Assembly (NCBI GenBank): GCA_027486405.1
Contig: JAIXPD010000007.1
Span: forward strand, 1-64,000
DNA from: Azospirillum sp.
Lineage (GTDB): Bacteria > Pseudomonadota > Alphaproteobacteria > Azospirillales > Azospirillaceae
DNA: 64,000 bases
Direction of reading: 5' to 3'
Below, one piece after another: positions 52,845 through 62,270 of this stretch. The position numbers and the translations under genes are program-made. The notes beneath the pieces were generated by a model, which was not told where the DNA came from, searched no databases, and was given only the letters and a program-made list of their open reading frames with translations. Within the stretch, counting starts at the first letter, position 1. Every line of letters begins with the position of its first letter.

Positions 52845-55684
52845 GGGTCCTCCCTGTCGCCGCTGCGACCATCGGGGTTGCTGTGGGAATCCGGTTCCAG
52901 CCAATCCACCGCGCGGGCGAACAGGGTCGGGGTGTCCAGCGCGAACATGACGCTGCCCGCCCCGATCACCGCCGCCCCGGCGATCAGCGTGTTGTCTTCG
53001 ATCAAGGGGTGCAGGCGTTTGAAAAACACCTCGCGCCGCACCGCCAGCCGGTCGATCATCAACCCGATCTGGGCGTCGCCGTCGTCGGCCACCACCACGG
53101 TCCGCCGGGTGACGGGATCCTCGGCACCGGCCGGGCGCAGGCCCAGCAGCGCGCCCAGATCGACCACCGGCAGAAAGCGCCCGCGCAACGACAGGCTCAA
53201 CCGCCGTCCGATGCGGCGCAGCCGGTCGGGCGTGACCTCCACCACCTCGCGCACCGACCGTTCGTGGATCGCCACCAATTGCCCGGCCACCTCGGCGGTC
53301 AGCACCCGTTGCATGGCGGCGGAAACCGGAAACTCGATGGTCATCCGCGTGCCCTGGCCGGGGCGGCTGTCGATGGCCAGCGTGCCGCCCAGCTTCTTGA
53401 TGGCGGTCAGCACGATGTCCATGCCCACCCCGCGCCCGGAGGTCGCCGTCACCTCGTCGCGGGTGGAAAAGCCGGGGAGCAGGATGAGGTTCAACGCCTC
53501 CGCGTCCGGCAGCGCCGCCGCTTCGGCCGCGCCGATCAACCCCTTGGACACCGCCTTGTCGCGCACGCGGGCGACGTCGATGCCGCCGCCGTCGTCCTCC
53601 ACCTCGACGATGGCGAGGCTGGCGGTCTGGCGGGCGCGGATGCGGATGGAGCCTTGCGCCGGTTTGCCCGCCGCCGCCCGCTTCTCCGGCGATTCGATGC
53701 CGTGATCGACGCTGTTGCGGACGATGTGGGTCAGCGGATCGACCAGCATTTCGATCATCGCCTTGTCCACCTGCACATCCTCGCCCGCCGTGGTCAGGCC
53801 GACCTCCTTGCCGACCAGAACGGCGGTGTCGCGGATCGGGCGCAGCAACCGGGAAAACAAGGTGCCGATGGGGACCACGCGCAGGGCCAGCGCCCCTTCG
53901 TACAATTGCCGCACCGCGCGGTCGAGCCGCCGCATCCCGTCATAGGTGGCCCGCGCCTTCGGGCTGGTCGGGCGGGTCCCCTCCTCCCCCAGCGTCAAGG
54001 ACAGGGCGGTCAGGCCCAGGCGGAGTTCGCCGATCAGATCCATGAAACCGTCGATGGCCGCGCTCGGCACCCGCACCATCGCGTCGGCGGGCCGGGGTGC
54101 CCCACCGCCCGCCGATGCGGGAACCGGGACCGGAGCGGGTGCGGACGGCGCGACGGGGGCCGCCACCGGAGCCGCCGGAGCCACGCCCTCCGAAATCGGA
54201 ACCGCCATGGCGGGGGCGTTGGAAATCGCCGGAGGGTGCGCGGGCGCGCCGCCCAACTCCTCCCCCGGGGCGGCGTTGGCGTCGGTGCGGCGGATGGAGC
54301 GGACGCAGGCGCGCCCCGGATCCAGATCGGTCAGGGAACGGGCGAACACCGCCGCATCGCCGCGCACGGCGACCACATACTCGAACATCCCGCCGCGCAG
54401 GTCGAGGCGGGAGCGGTTGTACAGGCTGCGTTCGGCCCGCAGCGCCTCGGTGACGGCCTCGGCCGCCGCCGGGTCGTGTTCCAGATCCAGCAGCACCAGC
54501 AGCAGGGCGTTGCCGTCGGCCTCGGCCACCGCCATCCGCATCAGCGTGTCGGCGGGCCAGGCGTGGGCGTGTTCGGTCGGCGACACCACCGGGGCCTCTT
54601 CCGTCACCACGCCTTCGGCCCCCAGCCAGCGGTCGCGCAGGGCGGCGATCTCGTCGCGCGGGATCTCCATGCCGGAACTAGCGGCGATGCCGGTCAGGGC
54701 GCAGAGGTCGGCCAGTTCATCGACGTCCGGCGTCTCCTCCCCGCGCAGCAGGCGGGCGGCGATCAGGTCGGCCAGTTCCGCCCCGGCGTCGATCTCCAGC
54801 CCGACGAACAGGCGGGCGGCGTGCAGCCAGACGGCGGGATCCTCCGGCGTGGATTTCAAAGACCCGGCCTGCTCCAGCAGCAGATCGGCGAACAGCGTTT
54901 CCAGCGCCGCCGACAGGGCGAAGGCCCCGACGCTCTCCCCGCTGGCCGCCTCCACCGCGCGCAGGCGCAGGACCAGATCGAGCCAGCCCCAGCGCCCGGC
55001 CCCGCCACCGGCCAGCCGGAACGCCGCGCCGACCACCCCATGCAGGTCGGCGGGTTCGGCGGCCTCGACCAGCGCCAGCGCCGCTTCGCCCGGATCCTCG
55101 GCGTCGATGGCCCCGATCAGACCCAGAACCGCGTCCTGCATCCGCTCCAGCACCGCCGGATCGACGGTCAAAGCGGGCGGGCGGTCCGCCGCCGGGGTTG
55201 CCACCGGAACGGCAATCGGTTCCGCCGCCGGTGGGGCGGCGGGCGGCGGGGTCACGGAGGCGACGGGGGCCGGGGTGGCCGGTGGCGTCGGCGCTCCACC
55301 GCCGGTCAGATGGCCTTTCAACCGGGCGACGATGGCGGCGTTCACCGGCTGGTCGGTGCGGGTGGCCATGGCCGTGTCTTGCAGACGGCGCATCTCGTCC
55401 ACCGCCTCCAGCAGGGCGCTGACCAGATCGGTGTCGAGCGCGCGCTTTCCGGCACGGACCAGATGCAGCACGTCTTCGGCCGCGTGCGCAACCGTTTCGA
55501 TGCAGCGCAGGGCCAGCGCCGCCGACCCGCCCTTGACCGAATGGAAGGCGCGGAACAGCTCGTCCACCCGCGCCGGATCGACCGGGCTGGCGGCCAGGAT
55601 CCCTTCGATGGCGGCGAGATACTCGTCGAGTTCGGCCCCGAACAGCGACCAGAATTCCTCAATGGGATCGTCCAGGCCGCTCAT
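52829..55684 (-). CDS. cheA: CheA histidine kinase, extended form
   Basis: A 951-residue kinase, much longer than E. coli CheA (654). The Hpt domain has the phosphoacceptor His48 in F-R-A-F-H-S-V-K-G-G-S. Residues 150-500 form an Ala/Pro-rich region with Hpt-like helices that lack the His. The dimerisation and ATPase domains follow (N-box H-I-V-R-N-S-V-D-H-G-I-E near 665; G-R-G-V-G-M-D near 760), then a CheW-like domain ending near the stop. The ATG overlaps the cheB stop by four bases. It should phosphorylate the receivers and CheB of the same operon. Confidence 0.94.
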   Translation of the reverse strand: MSGLDDPIEEFWSLFGAELDEYLAAIEGILAASPVDPARVDELFRAFHSVKGGSAALALRCIETVAHAAEDVLHLVRAGKRALDTDLVSALLEAVDEMRRLQDTAMATRTDQPVNAAIVARLKGHLTGGGAPTPPATPAPVASVTPPPAAPPAAEPIAVPVATPAADRPPALTVDPAVLERMQDAVLGLIGAIDAEDPGEAALALVEAAEPADLHGVVGAAFRLAGGGAGRWGWLDLVLRLRAVEAASGESVGAFALSAALETLFADLLLEQAGSLKSTPEDPAVWLHAARLFVGLEIDAGAELADLIAARLLRGEETPDVDELADLCALTGIAASSGMEIPRDEIAALRDRWLGAEGVVTEEAPVVSPTEHAHAWPADTLMRMAVAEADGNALLLVLLDLEHDPAAAEAVTEALRAERSLYNRSRLDLRGGMFEYVVAVRGDAAVFARSLTDLDPGRACVRSIRRTDANAAPGEELGGAPAHPPAISNAPAMAVPISEGVAPAAPVAAPVAPSAPAPVPVPASAGGGAPRPADAMVRVPSAAIDGFMDLIGELRLGLTALSLTLGEEGTRPTSPKARATYDGMRRLDRAVRQLYEGALALRVVPIGTLFSRLLRPIRDTAVLVGKEVGLTTAGEDVQVDKAMIEMLVDPLTHIVRNSVDHGIESPEKRAAAGKPAQGSIRIRARQTASLAIVEVEDDGGGIDVARVRDKAVSKGLIGAAEAAALPDAEALNLILLPGFSTRDEVTATSGRGVGMDIVLTAIKKLGGTLAIDSRPGQGTRMTIEFPVSAAMQRVLTAEVAGQLVAIHERSVREVVEVTPDRLRRIGRRLSLSLRGRFLPVVDLGALLGLRPAGAEDPVTRRTVVVADDGDAQIGLMIDRLAVRREVFFKRLHPLIEDNTLIAGAAVIGAGSVMFALDTPTLFARAVDWLEPDSHSNPDGRSGDREDPCSAD

Positions 55685-56922
55685 CCATCCCTCCCCGCCA
55701 ACAGCGCCAGACGCCGCCCCAGCGCCGCCGGTTCGCCCACCTCGCTCGCCAGCCCGGCGTCGATGGCCGAGCGGGGCATCCCCCAGATCACCGCACTGGC
55801 CGGATCCTGCACCAGCACCGCCGCGCCGCGTTGGGCCAGGGCGCGGGCACCGTCGCACCCATCGCTGCCCATGCCGGTGAGGATCACCCCGACCGGACGG
55901 CGCGCGGTCAGCGCGGCGGAGCGGAACAGGATGTCGGCGTTGGGGCGATAGACCGCGCTGCCACCGTCGAGCAGCCGCAGGGCAAACACGTTGGGGCGCA
56001 GGCGGAACACCTCGGCGTTGCGGCCGCCGGGCAGCAGATAGACGGTGTTGGCCACCAGCTCCTTGCCATCCTCGGCCTCCACCACCGCCACGCCCAGGGT
56101 GGCGGCCAGCGAATCCGCCAGACTGCGGCTGAACACCGCCGGGATGTGCTGGGCGATCACGATGGGGGCGGGATAGGGGCAAAGCGGGCGCAGGAACTCC
56201 GGCAGGGTTTGCGGCCCGCCGGTGGAGGACGCGACCGTCACCAGATCAGGCACACCGGTCATCGTCACCGCGCGCAGCGACGGCAGCAACCCAACCCGGT
56301 GATGGGCCGCCGCCAACGCCCGCGCGGACGGGGTGGAAGTCGCCTCAGCCGGGGCACCGGTGGGCGATGCGGATGGCGCGGATGGCGCGGATGACACGGT
56401 CGGCGCGCTGTCCGGGCCGCCATGCTCCCCCGTCGGGGCGGGCGGAACGGCGGGAACCTCGGCGTCCGCGCGCGGGCGGGACGGCGGGCGGTCGCGCCCG
56501 GTCAGGATGGCGGCGGCGACCGCCAGCTTGCTGCGCAGCAACTCGCCGACCTGGGCCAGATCGGTTTTGAAATGCTCCGACGCCTTGGGCACGAAATCGA
56601 TGGCCCCGGCGCTCAGCGCCGACAGGGTCAGGGCCGCCCCCTGCGTGGTGAAGGCGCTGACCATGATGACGACCGGCGCGCCGCCGGGCGGCGGCCGCAC
56701 CCGCTTCAGCACGCCGATGCCGTCCAGGGCGGGCATGTCGAGGTCCAGCGTCACCACGTCGGGGCGCAGGTTGCGGATCGCCTCAACGCCGCTCAGGCCG
56801 TCGTTGGCCTCCCCCACCACGACAAAACCGGGGGTGTGGCCGACGATGTGGCGCAGCGACGCCCGCATGAAGGCGGAATCGTCGATGATGAGGACGCGCA
56901 AGGGGACGGGCGACATCGGCAT
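55681..56922 (-). CDS. cheB: CheB receptor methylesterase
   Basis: A 413-residue protein. The receiver domain has D14-D15, phosphoacceptor Asp60 (V-V-T-L-D-L-D-M-P) and a late Lys in F-V-P-K-A-S. The catalytic domain shows the Ser in A-S-S-T-G-G-P-Q-T-L, His in I-A-Q-H-I-P and Asp in M-G-S-D-G-C-D-G-A. An Ala/Ser/Pro-rich linker between the domains is longer than usual. The start overlaps the preceding cheW-like stop (TGATG). Confidence 0.95.
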   Translation of the reverse strand: MPMSPVPLRVLIIDDSAFMRASLRHIVGHTPGFVVVGEANDGLSGVEAIRNLRPDVVTLDLDMPALDGIGVLKRVRPPPGGAPVVIMVSAFTTQGAALTLSALSAGAIDFVPKASEHFKTDLAQVGELLRSKLAVAAAILTGRDRPPSRPRADAEVPAVPPAPTGEHGGPDSAPTVSSAPSAPSASPTGAPAEATSTPSARALAAAHHRVGLLPSLRAVTMTGVPDLVTVASSTGGPQTLPEFLRPLCPYPAPIVIAQHIPAVFSRSLADSLAATLGVAVVEAEDGKELVANTVYLLPGGRNAEVFRLRPNVFALRLLDGGSAVYRPNADILFRSAALTARRPVGVILTGMGSDGCDGARALAQRGAAVLVQDPASAVIWGMPRSAIDAGLASEVGEPAALGRRLALLAGRDG

Positions 56923-57884
56923 CAGGCGACCGCCCCCGTCCCGGCGTCCGCGCCGACCAGATCCCGCAACAGCGCCTCGCCGGTGATGATGGAATAGGCC
57001 TGATCCTTTTGCCGCCCGATCCCGGCGATGCCGGGGGACGGGAACCATTCCGGCTCCGTCGCGTCGCGCCGCAGCGGCAACGGGCGCAAAATCGCGTCCA
57101 CCCGCAAGGCCAACGGCCCGACGGAGGAGGACAGCACGACGAAATCGGCCCGCTCGGGCAAGGGATCCGGCTCGGCCAGATCCAGCACCGGGACCACCGC
57201 GCCGATCACCTCCACCGCGCAGCGGATGCGCCCGCTGGCCCCCGGAACCCGGAACAGGCGTTGGCGGTAGAGGATGCGGCGGACATCGGCGTAACCAGCG
57301 GCGTAGGCGCGGCCATCCACGGTGAAAATCAGGTGCATCGGCCCGTCGTCGGCAGCGCTTCCGGCACCCTCCCCGGTGCCGTGCGCGCGGCCCAAGGCGG
57401 CGACGGCGGCCGACGCCACCACGTGGGAGGCCGACGGCACATCGGCCACGCCATCGGCGGCCAGGACGAAGGCCCGGCCGATGCCCTCGATCACCGCCGC
57501 CGCCCGGCACATCCGCCCCGGCGGAATCCAGGGCGCGGAACCGAAGGCGGTCGGTTGCCGGAATCCCAGCACGCTGTCGGCCAGCAGCCCCACCGTGCCC
57601 GCCGGTCCGTGCAGCAACACCACGTCGCCGCGCCGTTCCGGCGGGGCGTCGAACAGATTGGCCGGATCGACCACCGGGATGAAGCCGCCGTTGTGCAGCA
57701 GCACCGCCGCCACCAGCGGCGTCGGGTAGCCGGGCGGATCGAGCGTCGGTTCCTCAACGATCTCCAGCACGTCGGCGGTCGGGCAGCAATAAATCTGCCC
57801 GCGCCGCTCGAACACCAGGACCGGCGGCGACGGGGCGGCGGCGTCCGCAGGAACGGGCCGGTCAGCGGCCGGATGGACGGTCAT
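56922..57884 (-). CDS. cheW: Double-domain CheW-like coupling protein
   Basis: About 320 residues containing two CheW-like domains, roughly 20-165 (V-L-E-I-V-E-E-P-T-L, G-G-F-I-P-V-V-D-P) and 180-320 (H-L-I-F-T-V-D-G-R, G-A-V-V-P-V-L-D-L-A). A normal CheW has one domain of about 160 residues, so this is a fused or duplicated coupler that could hold two receptor/kinase contacts. ATG 57884 has GGAG just upstream and overlaps the end of cheR by 23 bases. Confidence 0.85.
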   Translation of the reverse strand: MTVHPAADRPVPADAAAPSPPVLVFERRGQIYCCPTADVLEIVEEPTLDPPGYPTPLVAAVLLHNGGFIPVVDPANLFDAPPERRGDVVLLHGPAGTVGLLADSVLGFRQPTAFGSAPWIPPGRMCRAAAVIEGIGRAFVLAADGVADVPSASHVVASAAVAALGRAHGTGEGAGSAADDGPMHLIFTVDGRAYAAGYADVRRILYRQRLFRVPGASGRIRCAVEVIGAVVPVLDLAEPDPLPERADFVVLSSSVGPLALRVDAILRPLPLRRDATEPEWFPSPGIAGIGRQKDQAYSIITGEALLRDLVGADAGTGAVA

Positions 57885-58719
57885 CGACGCTCCCCTTGAC
57901 GAACAGCCCGGCTCCGTCGCGGAACAGGGGGGTGAAGCCAAACGCCTGCGGGTCGGTGGGGGGTGCGCTGTCGCCCGGCCCCAGCAGCAGCAGGCCGCCC
58001 GGACGCACCGCCGCCGCCAGCGCGGCGAAGGCCACCCGACGCGCGGCGTCATCCATGTAAATCAGAACGTTGCGGCACACCACCGCGTCGAAGAACAGCG
58101 GGGCGGGCGGGGTTTTCAGGATGTTGTGTTCGGCAAACCGCACCACCGCGCGGATCGGATCGGCCACGCGACGGCGGCCGTCCCCGGTCGGGGGCAAATC
58201 GGCGTCATCCTCCGGCCCGACCTGGCGGCAGGGCGACATCGGGCCGGTGCGGTACAGCGCCTCCCGCGCCACCGCCAAGGCGGACCGGGAAATGTCGGTG
58301 CCCAGCACGCTGACGTTGCGGCCCAGGCGGCGCAGGGTGATGGCCAGCGAATAGGCCTCCTCCCCCGTCGCGCAGCCCGCCGACCACAGGGCCAGCGTGG
58401 TGTCCGGGTGGGTGGCCGCCCAATCGCCCAGCAGGGACGCCATCAGCCCCAATTGGCGGCGGTCGCGGAAGAAATAGGTTTCCCGGTTGGTCGCGCCGTC
58501 GATCAGGCGGGCAACCAGGGCGTCGCGCGCCGCCCCGCTGGCCAGCGCCGCGCCGGGTGGCAGATGATCGCACGCCTCGATCAGGCGGGCACCCACCGGC
58601 CCGCTGGGGTTGGCCCCGATCAGGCGGCAGGTGTCCAACGCCAGCGCCGACGCGCCCCCGGCGGCTGCCGCCACCGCCGCGCGCGGGGGAAAGGGGTCCT
58701 GGGGCGGCAGGCCGGACAT
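57862..58719 (-). CDS. cheR: CheR chemoreceptor methyltransferase
   Basis: A 285-residue SAM-dependent methyltransferase that adds methyl groups to receptor glutamates. The helical N-terminal domain ends in N-R-E-T-Y-F-F-R-D, and the SAM site shows W-S-A-G-C-A-T-G-E-E-A-Y-S near 115 and T-D-I-S-R-S-A-L near 145. The C-terminal F-D-A-V-V-C-R-N-V-L-I-Y-M completes the family pattern. The ATG at 58719 overlaps the preceding receiver stop. Confidence 0.95.
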   Translation of the reverse strand: MSGLPPQDPFPPRAAVAAAAGGASALALDTCRLIGANPSGPVGARLIEACDHLPPGAALASGAARDALVARLIDGATNRETYFFRDRRQLGLMASLLGDWAATHPDTTLALWSAGCATGEEAYSLAITLRRLGRNVSVLGTDISRSALAVAREALYRTGPMSPCRQVGPEDDADLPPTGDGRRRVADPIRAVVRFAEHNILKTPPAPLFFDAVVCRNVLIYMDDAARRVAFAALAAAVRPGGLLLLGPGDSAPPTDPQAFGFTPLFRDGAGLFVKGSVDDRPSGR

Positions 58720-59162
58720 CAGCCCTCCCCGGGCACGGCCAACGCCGCCCGCATGGCCGACAGGATGGCGCGGCCGCTGACCTCGGCCAGATCGGCGCTG
58801 ACCGCGCCGGATGGCTTGGCGACCACCGCCGACGCCCCGGCCATCAGGCAGGCGCGGCGTTCGGCCGATCCCGGCCCGGCGATGGACGACACCACCACGA
58901 CCATCGCGTCGCTGACCGCGCGGATGGCGGGCAACGCCTCCAACCCGCCCATCACCGGCATTTCCAGATCCAGCAGGCACAGGTCGGGCCGCAGCTCGCG
59001 CGCTTGCGCCACCGCCGCGCGCCCGTCCGCCGCCGTGCCAACGACCTGCCAACGCGGCGCGCCATCGGCGTCGCGGTCGCTGTCCAACAGCCGGGACAGC
59101 AGGCTGCGCATCATCGACGAATCATCGACGATCAACACGCCGGGCGCGGCGGCCCCGGTCAT
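58719..59162 (-). CDS. Single-domain response regulator (CheB-receiver type)
   Basis: A 147-residue receiver. The start V-L-I-V-D-D-S-S-M-M-R-S-L-L-S and L-C-L-L-D-L-E-M-P-V-M-G-G-L-E-A place the acidic pocket and phospho-Asp. The C-terminal Lys lies in V-V-A-K-P-S-G. The text resembles the CheB receiver more than CheY. It has no output domain and may be a phosphate sink or a motor regulator. Start and stop each overlap neighbours by one base. Confidence 0.9.
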   Translation of the reverse strand: MTGAAAPGVLIVDDSSMMRSLLSRLLDSDRDADGAPRWQVVGTAADGRAAVAQARELRPDLCLLDLEMPVMGGLEALPAIRAVSDAMVVVVSSIAGPGSAERRACLMAGASAVVAKPSGAVSADLAEVSGRAILSAMRAALAVPGEG

Positions 59163-60835
59163 CAGGCGGCCTTGTCCGAATCGTCGCCGTCGGCGTCATC
59201 CGCCGCCGACGCGCCCGACTCGGCCACCGTATCCGTTGCCGAATCCGTCGCCGCTTCGGTCGCCTTGCGCAGGCGGCCCGATTCGGCCATCCGGCGGGTG
59301 CTGTCGGCCAGCCGGGTCAGCTCCACCATGGTCGCCGCGATCTCCTCGCACGCGGTGGCGTTGGCGTTGGCGGTTTCGGTCAGGCGCTGCAAGCTCGCCT
59401 CGATCTGCTGAAGAACGGCCCCCTGCTCCTCCATCGATTTGGCGATGTCTTCGGACAGGCTGTCCGTCTCGTTGATCGCGGCGGCGACGCTGTTCATCAC
59501 CCCGCTCACATCCGTGGCGATGCTGACGCCGTTCTGGATGCGCGCGCCGCTGTCCGCCGCCAGCAGGGCGATTTCCTGGGCCAGATCGGCGGTCTGCTGG
59601 GCCAGATTGCCGACCTCCTCCGCCACCACGGAGAAACCACGGCCATGCTCGCCCGCGCGGGCCGCCTCGATGGCGGCGTTGAGCGACAGGATGTTGGAGC
59701 GGGTGGCGAGTTCGCTGATGCTCTGGGTGATGGCGTTGATGCGGGCGCTGGTGACGGCGATTTCCTGCACCGCCCCCGTCATCGCCGTGATCTGCGTCAG
59801 CCCCCCGGCAAGCTGGGTGGCCGCCTGACGGGAGCAATGCTTGGCCGACAGGCTGACCGACGCGATGGTGCCGATGATCGCCGTGGTGCGCGACACCGAG
59901 TTGGTGATCGTCTCCACCGATTGCATTTGCCGTTGCGACCCGCCCGACACCTGATCGACCGCCGCCGCCGCCTGGCTGGTCGCGGCGGCCACCTGTTCGG
60001 CGGTGGACTGGGTGCGGCGGGCCAGATCGTCGGCCCCGCGCAGGGTGTCCTTGAGCAACTGCACCGCCCGCGCGATGTCGCCGATCTCGTCCCGGCGATC
60101 CAGGCCGCGCACCCGGCGGTCGAGTTTTCCCCCCAACAGCGCCTTGGCCGTGCCGATCAGCGTGTGCAGCGGGCGCACCACCGTCAGGCGCAGCAGCAGG
60201 AAGGCGAACAGGAAGGCCCCGGCCAGCGCCAGACCGACGATGCGCACCACCGTCATGCTGGCGGCGTTGGCGTTGGCCGAGGCGGTGCGGGCCTGGTTGC
60301 GCGCCTGGTCCTGGGCCTGTTCGATCAGGGTGGTCATCAGACCGTCGAACTCTTCGACCGCAGCGGTGACGGCGCGGCTCTGGTCGCGCAGCGCGTCCGG
60401 CGGCGCGCCGGGGGTCAGGGCAAATTTCGCCGCCACCAGCGTGTCGATGCGCTGGGTCAGTCGGTCGAACGCCTCGCGCGCCACCTTCAACTCCCGCGAC
60501 TGGGCGGGCAGATTGCGTTCGGCCTCCGCCATCTGGGTGACGAAGGCGATGGCCTCATCCTTCAACCGGCCGGAGGTTTGGCGCGCGCGCAGGCCGCTCG
60601 GCTCGCTCAGGGTTTCGAAGGCCAGACGCACGGCGTTCATCGCCGTCCCGCGCGAACGCGCCATCCAGACGATGCCAACCGCGTCGTGGTCGATCAGGCT
60701 GATCAACTCGCTTTCGCTGTTGTTCTGAATCGCGTTGATCCGGTCGATTCCGACGAACACGACCCCCGCCAGCACGGTCAGGATCAGCAGAACCTTGCCA
60801 ATCAGCGGCACGGACAGGGCCGTTTTCATCGCCAT
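59162..60835 (-). CDS. Methyl-accepting chemotaxis protein
   Basis: About 557 residues with two membrane helices (about 10-30 and 205-225) flanking a four-helix-bundle periplasmic domain of the 4HB_MCP type, a HAMP domain ([10 protein letters not shown]) and the conserved tip [19 protein letters not shown] 60835 is preferred because GGAG lies upstream; GTG 60844 is open. It is the second gene of the operon. The ligand is unknown. Confidence 0.92.
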   Translation of the reverse strand: MAMKTALSVPLIGKVLLILTVLAGVVFVGIDRINAIQNNSESELISLIDHDAVGIVWMARSRGTAMNAVRLAFETLSEPSGLRARQTSGRLKDEAIAFVTQMAEAERNLPAQSRELKVAREAFDRLTQRIDTLVAAKFALTPGAPPDALRDQSRAVTAAVEEFDGLMTTLIEQAQDQARNQARTASANANAASMTVVRIVGLALAGAFLFAFLLLRLTVVRPLHTLIGTAKALLGGKLDRRVRGLDRRDEIGDIARAVQLLKDTLRGADDLARRTQSTAEQVAAATSQAAAAVDQVSGGSQRQMQSVETITNSVSRTTAIIGTIASVSLSAKHCSRQAATQLAGGLTQITAMTGAVQEIAVTSARINAITQSISELATRSNILSLNAAIEAARAGEHGRGFSVVAEEVGNLAQQTADLAQEIALLAADSGARIQNGVSIATDVSGVMNSVAAAINETDSLSEDIAKSMEEQGAVLQQIEASLQRLTETANANATACEEIAATMVELTRLADSTRRMAESGRLRKATEAATDSATDTVAESGASAADDADGDDSDKAA

Positions 60836-60864
60836 CCCCCACACTCCCGGATTTCAGGTCAGAA

Positions 60865-61254
60865 TCACGTCAATTTCCCAAGGGCCGCTTCGACCCGCAC
60901 CTTCAAATCCTTCACCGCCACCGGCTTGCGCAGGAACAGCCGGACCCCGGCGGCGATCGCCGTCTTGACCGAGCTTTCCTCCGCGTTGCCCGTCACCATG
61001 ATGATCGGCAGCTTGGCGGTTTTCGGGTTGCCGCGCAGCATCTTGAACAGGGTCAGCCCGTCGGTCCCGGGCATGTTCCAGTCCAGCGTCATCAGATCGA
61101 ATTCGGAGGACAGCACCGCGTCGATCGCCGACACCGCCGACGTGCATTCGGTGACGTTGCGCACGCCCAATTGCGCGAACGCGTAACGATGCAGGCGCAG
61201 CATGCTTTCCTGATCGTCCACGCAAATGATCTTGAGCTGGTCGGCCCGAGGCAT
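60865..61254 (-). CDS. cheY: CheY-like response regulator
   Basis: A 129-residue single receiver. I-I-C-V-D-D-Q supplies the acidic pair, D-L-M-T-L-D-W-N-M-P-G-T-D-G the phospho-Asp, M-V-T-G the Thr switch and L-R-K-P the Lys. The sequence is that of CheY-type regulators. It is first in the eight-gene chemotaxis operon, whose promoter should lie in 61255-61394. Confidence 0.92.
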   Translation of the reverse strand: MPRADQLKIICVDDQESMLRLHRYAFAQLGVRNVTECTSAVSAIDAVLSSEFDLMTLDWNMPGTDGLTLFKMLRGNPKTAKLPIIMVTGNAEESSVKTAIAAGVRLFLRKPVAVKDLKVRVEAALGKLT

Positions 61255-61394
61255 TGCTTGCCCTTTCGGTGCGGAGAAGTGTTGAGACGGCGCAAAAAAT
61301 CTTGAGGCGGTTCGGAAAATCTAAAGCACGGGAAATCTTAATAAAATGCGAACCATCCCGCCACCCGGACAACCGGGTACGGAATCCGCCGCCC

Positions 61395-62270
61395 TCATGG
61401 CGGCAACCAACTGACCACCCAGGTGTCAAACCCTTGGGATTCCGCCTCTTTGGCCAGCCGCTTGGCCTGGGTGGCGTCCTCTTGCGGCCCCAGCGTCACC
61501 GTCAGCCACCCGGTGGGATCGGGCGGGTCAGCCACGATCACCAGCGGGGTGAAGCCCTTGGCCGCCGCCTCGCTGGACACGGCACCGGCCCGCGCCTCCG
61601 TCAAAAACCGCCCGACCGCCACCGAATAGACCATCGGCGGCGAGGCGTCTTTTGCCGTCGGGGCGGCCGGAGCAGCCGACACGGCGGCGGCTTGGCCCGG
61701 AATTTGGCCTTGGGTTTGACCAGGGTCGGCGGTCAACGGTTGAGCGGTCAGCGGCTGGATGACGGGCGTCGGTGCGTTCGCCGCTTGCTCCAACAGACTG
61801 CCGCGCAAGGACGAGGCGGGCGGGGCCGTCGGCGGTTCGCCAAAGCCAAAACCCTTGACCTTCAACGGCTTGATCGCCGCAGGCGCGGGCGGAGCCGCCG
61901 ACGCTTGCGGAGCCGGGGCAAACGACGACGGGGCTGGGGCCGCCGCCGCAGGCGGAGTCGCCTCGGCGGGGGACAGCATGGGAGCCGCCGGGGCCGATGG
62001 GGCGTTGGTCGCGACGGCGGGGACGGACGGCGCAAGAACGGGTGGCACGGCGGGAACGGCGGCGGGGGACGGAAGCGCCGGAACTGCGGGAACCGCAACC
62101 GTGGGCAACACCACCGTTGGCGCGGCGGAGGTCCCCGCCGGCTTCGCCACCGGAACCACCTCCGGCCCGGCCATCAGATTGGCCCCGACCACCATCCCGA
62201 ACAGAAAGGTCAGAAGGCCGAACAGCAAAACGGCCCCGATCAGCAGCGGCAGGGAACTGCGCGGCGGCAT
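61395..62270 (-). CDS. SPOR-domain membrane protein
   Basis: A 291-residue protein with an N-terminal membrane helix (8-32), a long Pro/Ala/Val-rich linker (40-210) and a C-terminal SPOR domain (M-V-Y-S-V-A-V-G-R-F-L-T-E-A, then G-W-L-T-V-T-L-G-P-Q-E-D-A-T-Q-A). SPOR domains bind denuded septal peptidoglycan, so the protein is probably at the division site or another wall-remodelling site. Its stop is next to, but its reading direction the same as, the gene at 62271, which ends one base before its start. Confidence 0.82.
   Translation of the reverse strand: MPPRSSLPLLIGAVLLFGLLTFLFGMVVGANLMAGPEVVPVAKPAGTSAAPTVVLPTVAVPAVPALPSPAAVPAVPPVLAPSVPAVATNAPSAPAAPMLSPAEATPPAAAAPAPSSFAPAPQASAAPPAPAAIKPLKVKGFGFGEPPTAPPASSLRGSLLEQAANAPTPVIQPLTAQPLTADPGQTQGQIPGQAAAVSAAPAAPTAKDASPPMVYSVAVGRFLTEARAGAVSSEAAAKGFTPLVIVADPPDPTGWLTVTLGPQEDATQAKRLAKEAESQGFDTWVVSWLPP

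Noticed and set aside
52820..55951. Plus-strand frames of 1043 and 644 residues opposite cheA
   Set aside because: Shadows of the kinase gene; the true frame has all kinase boxes.
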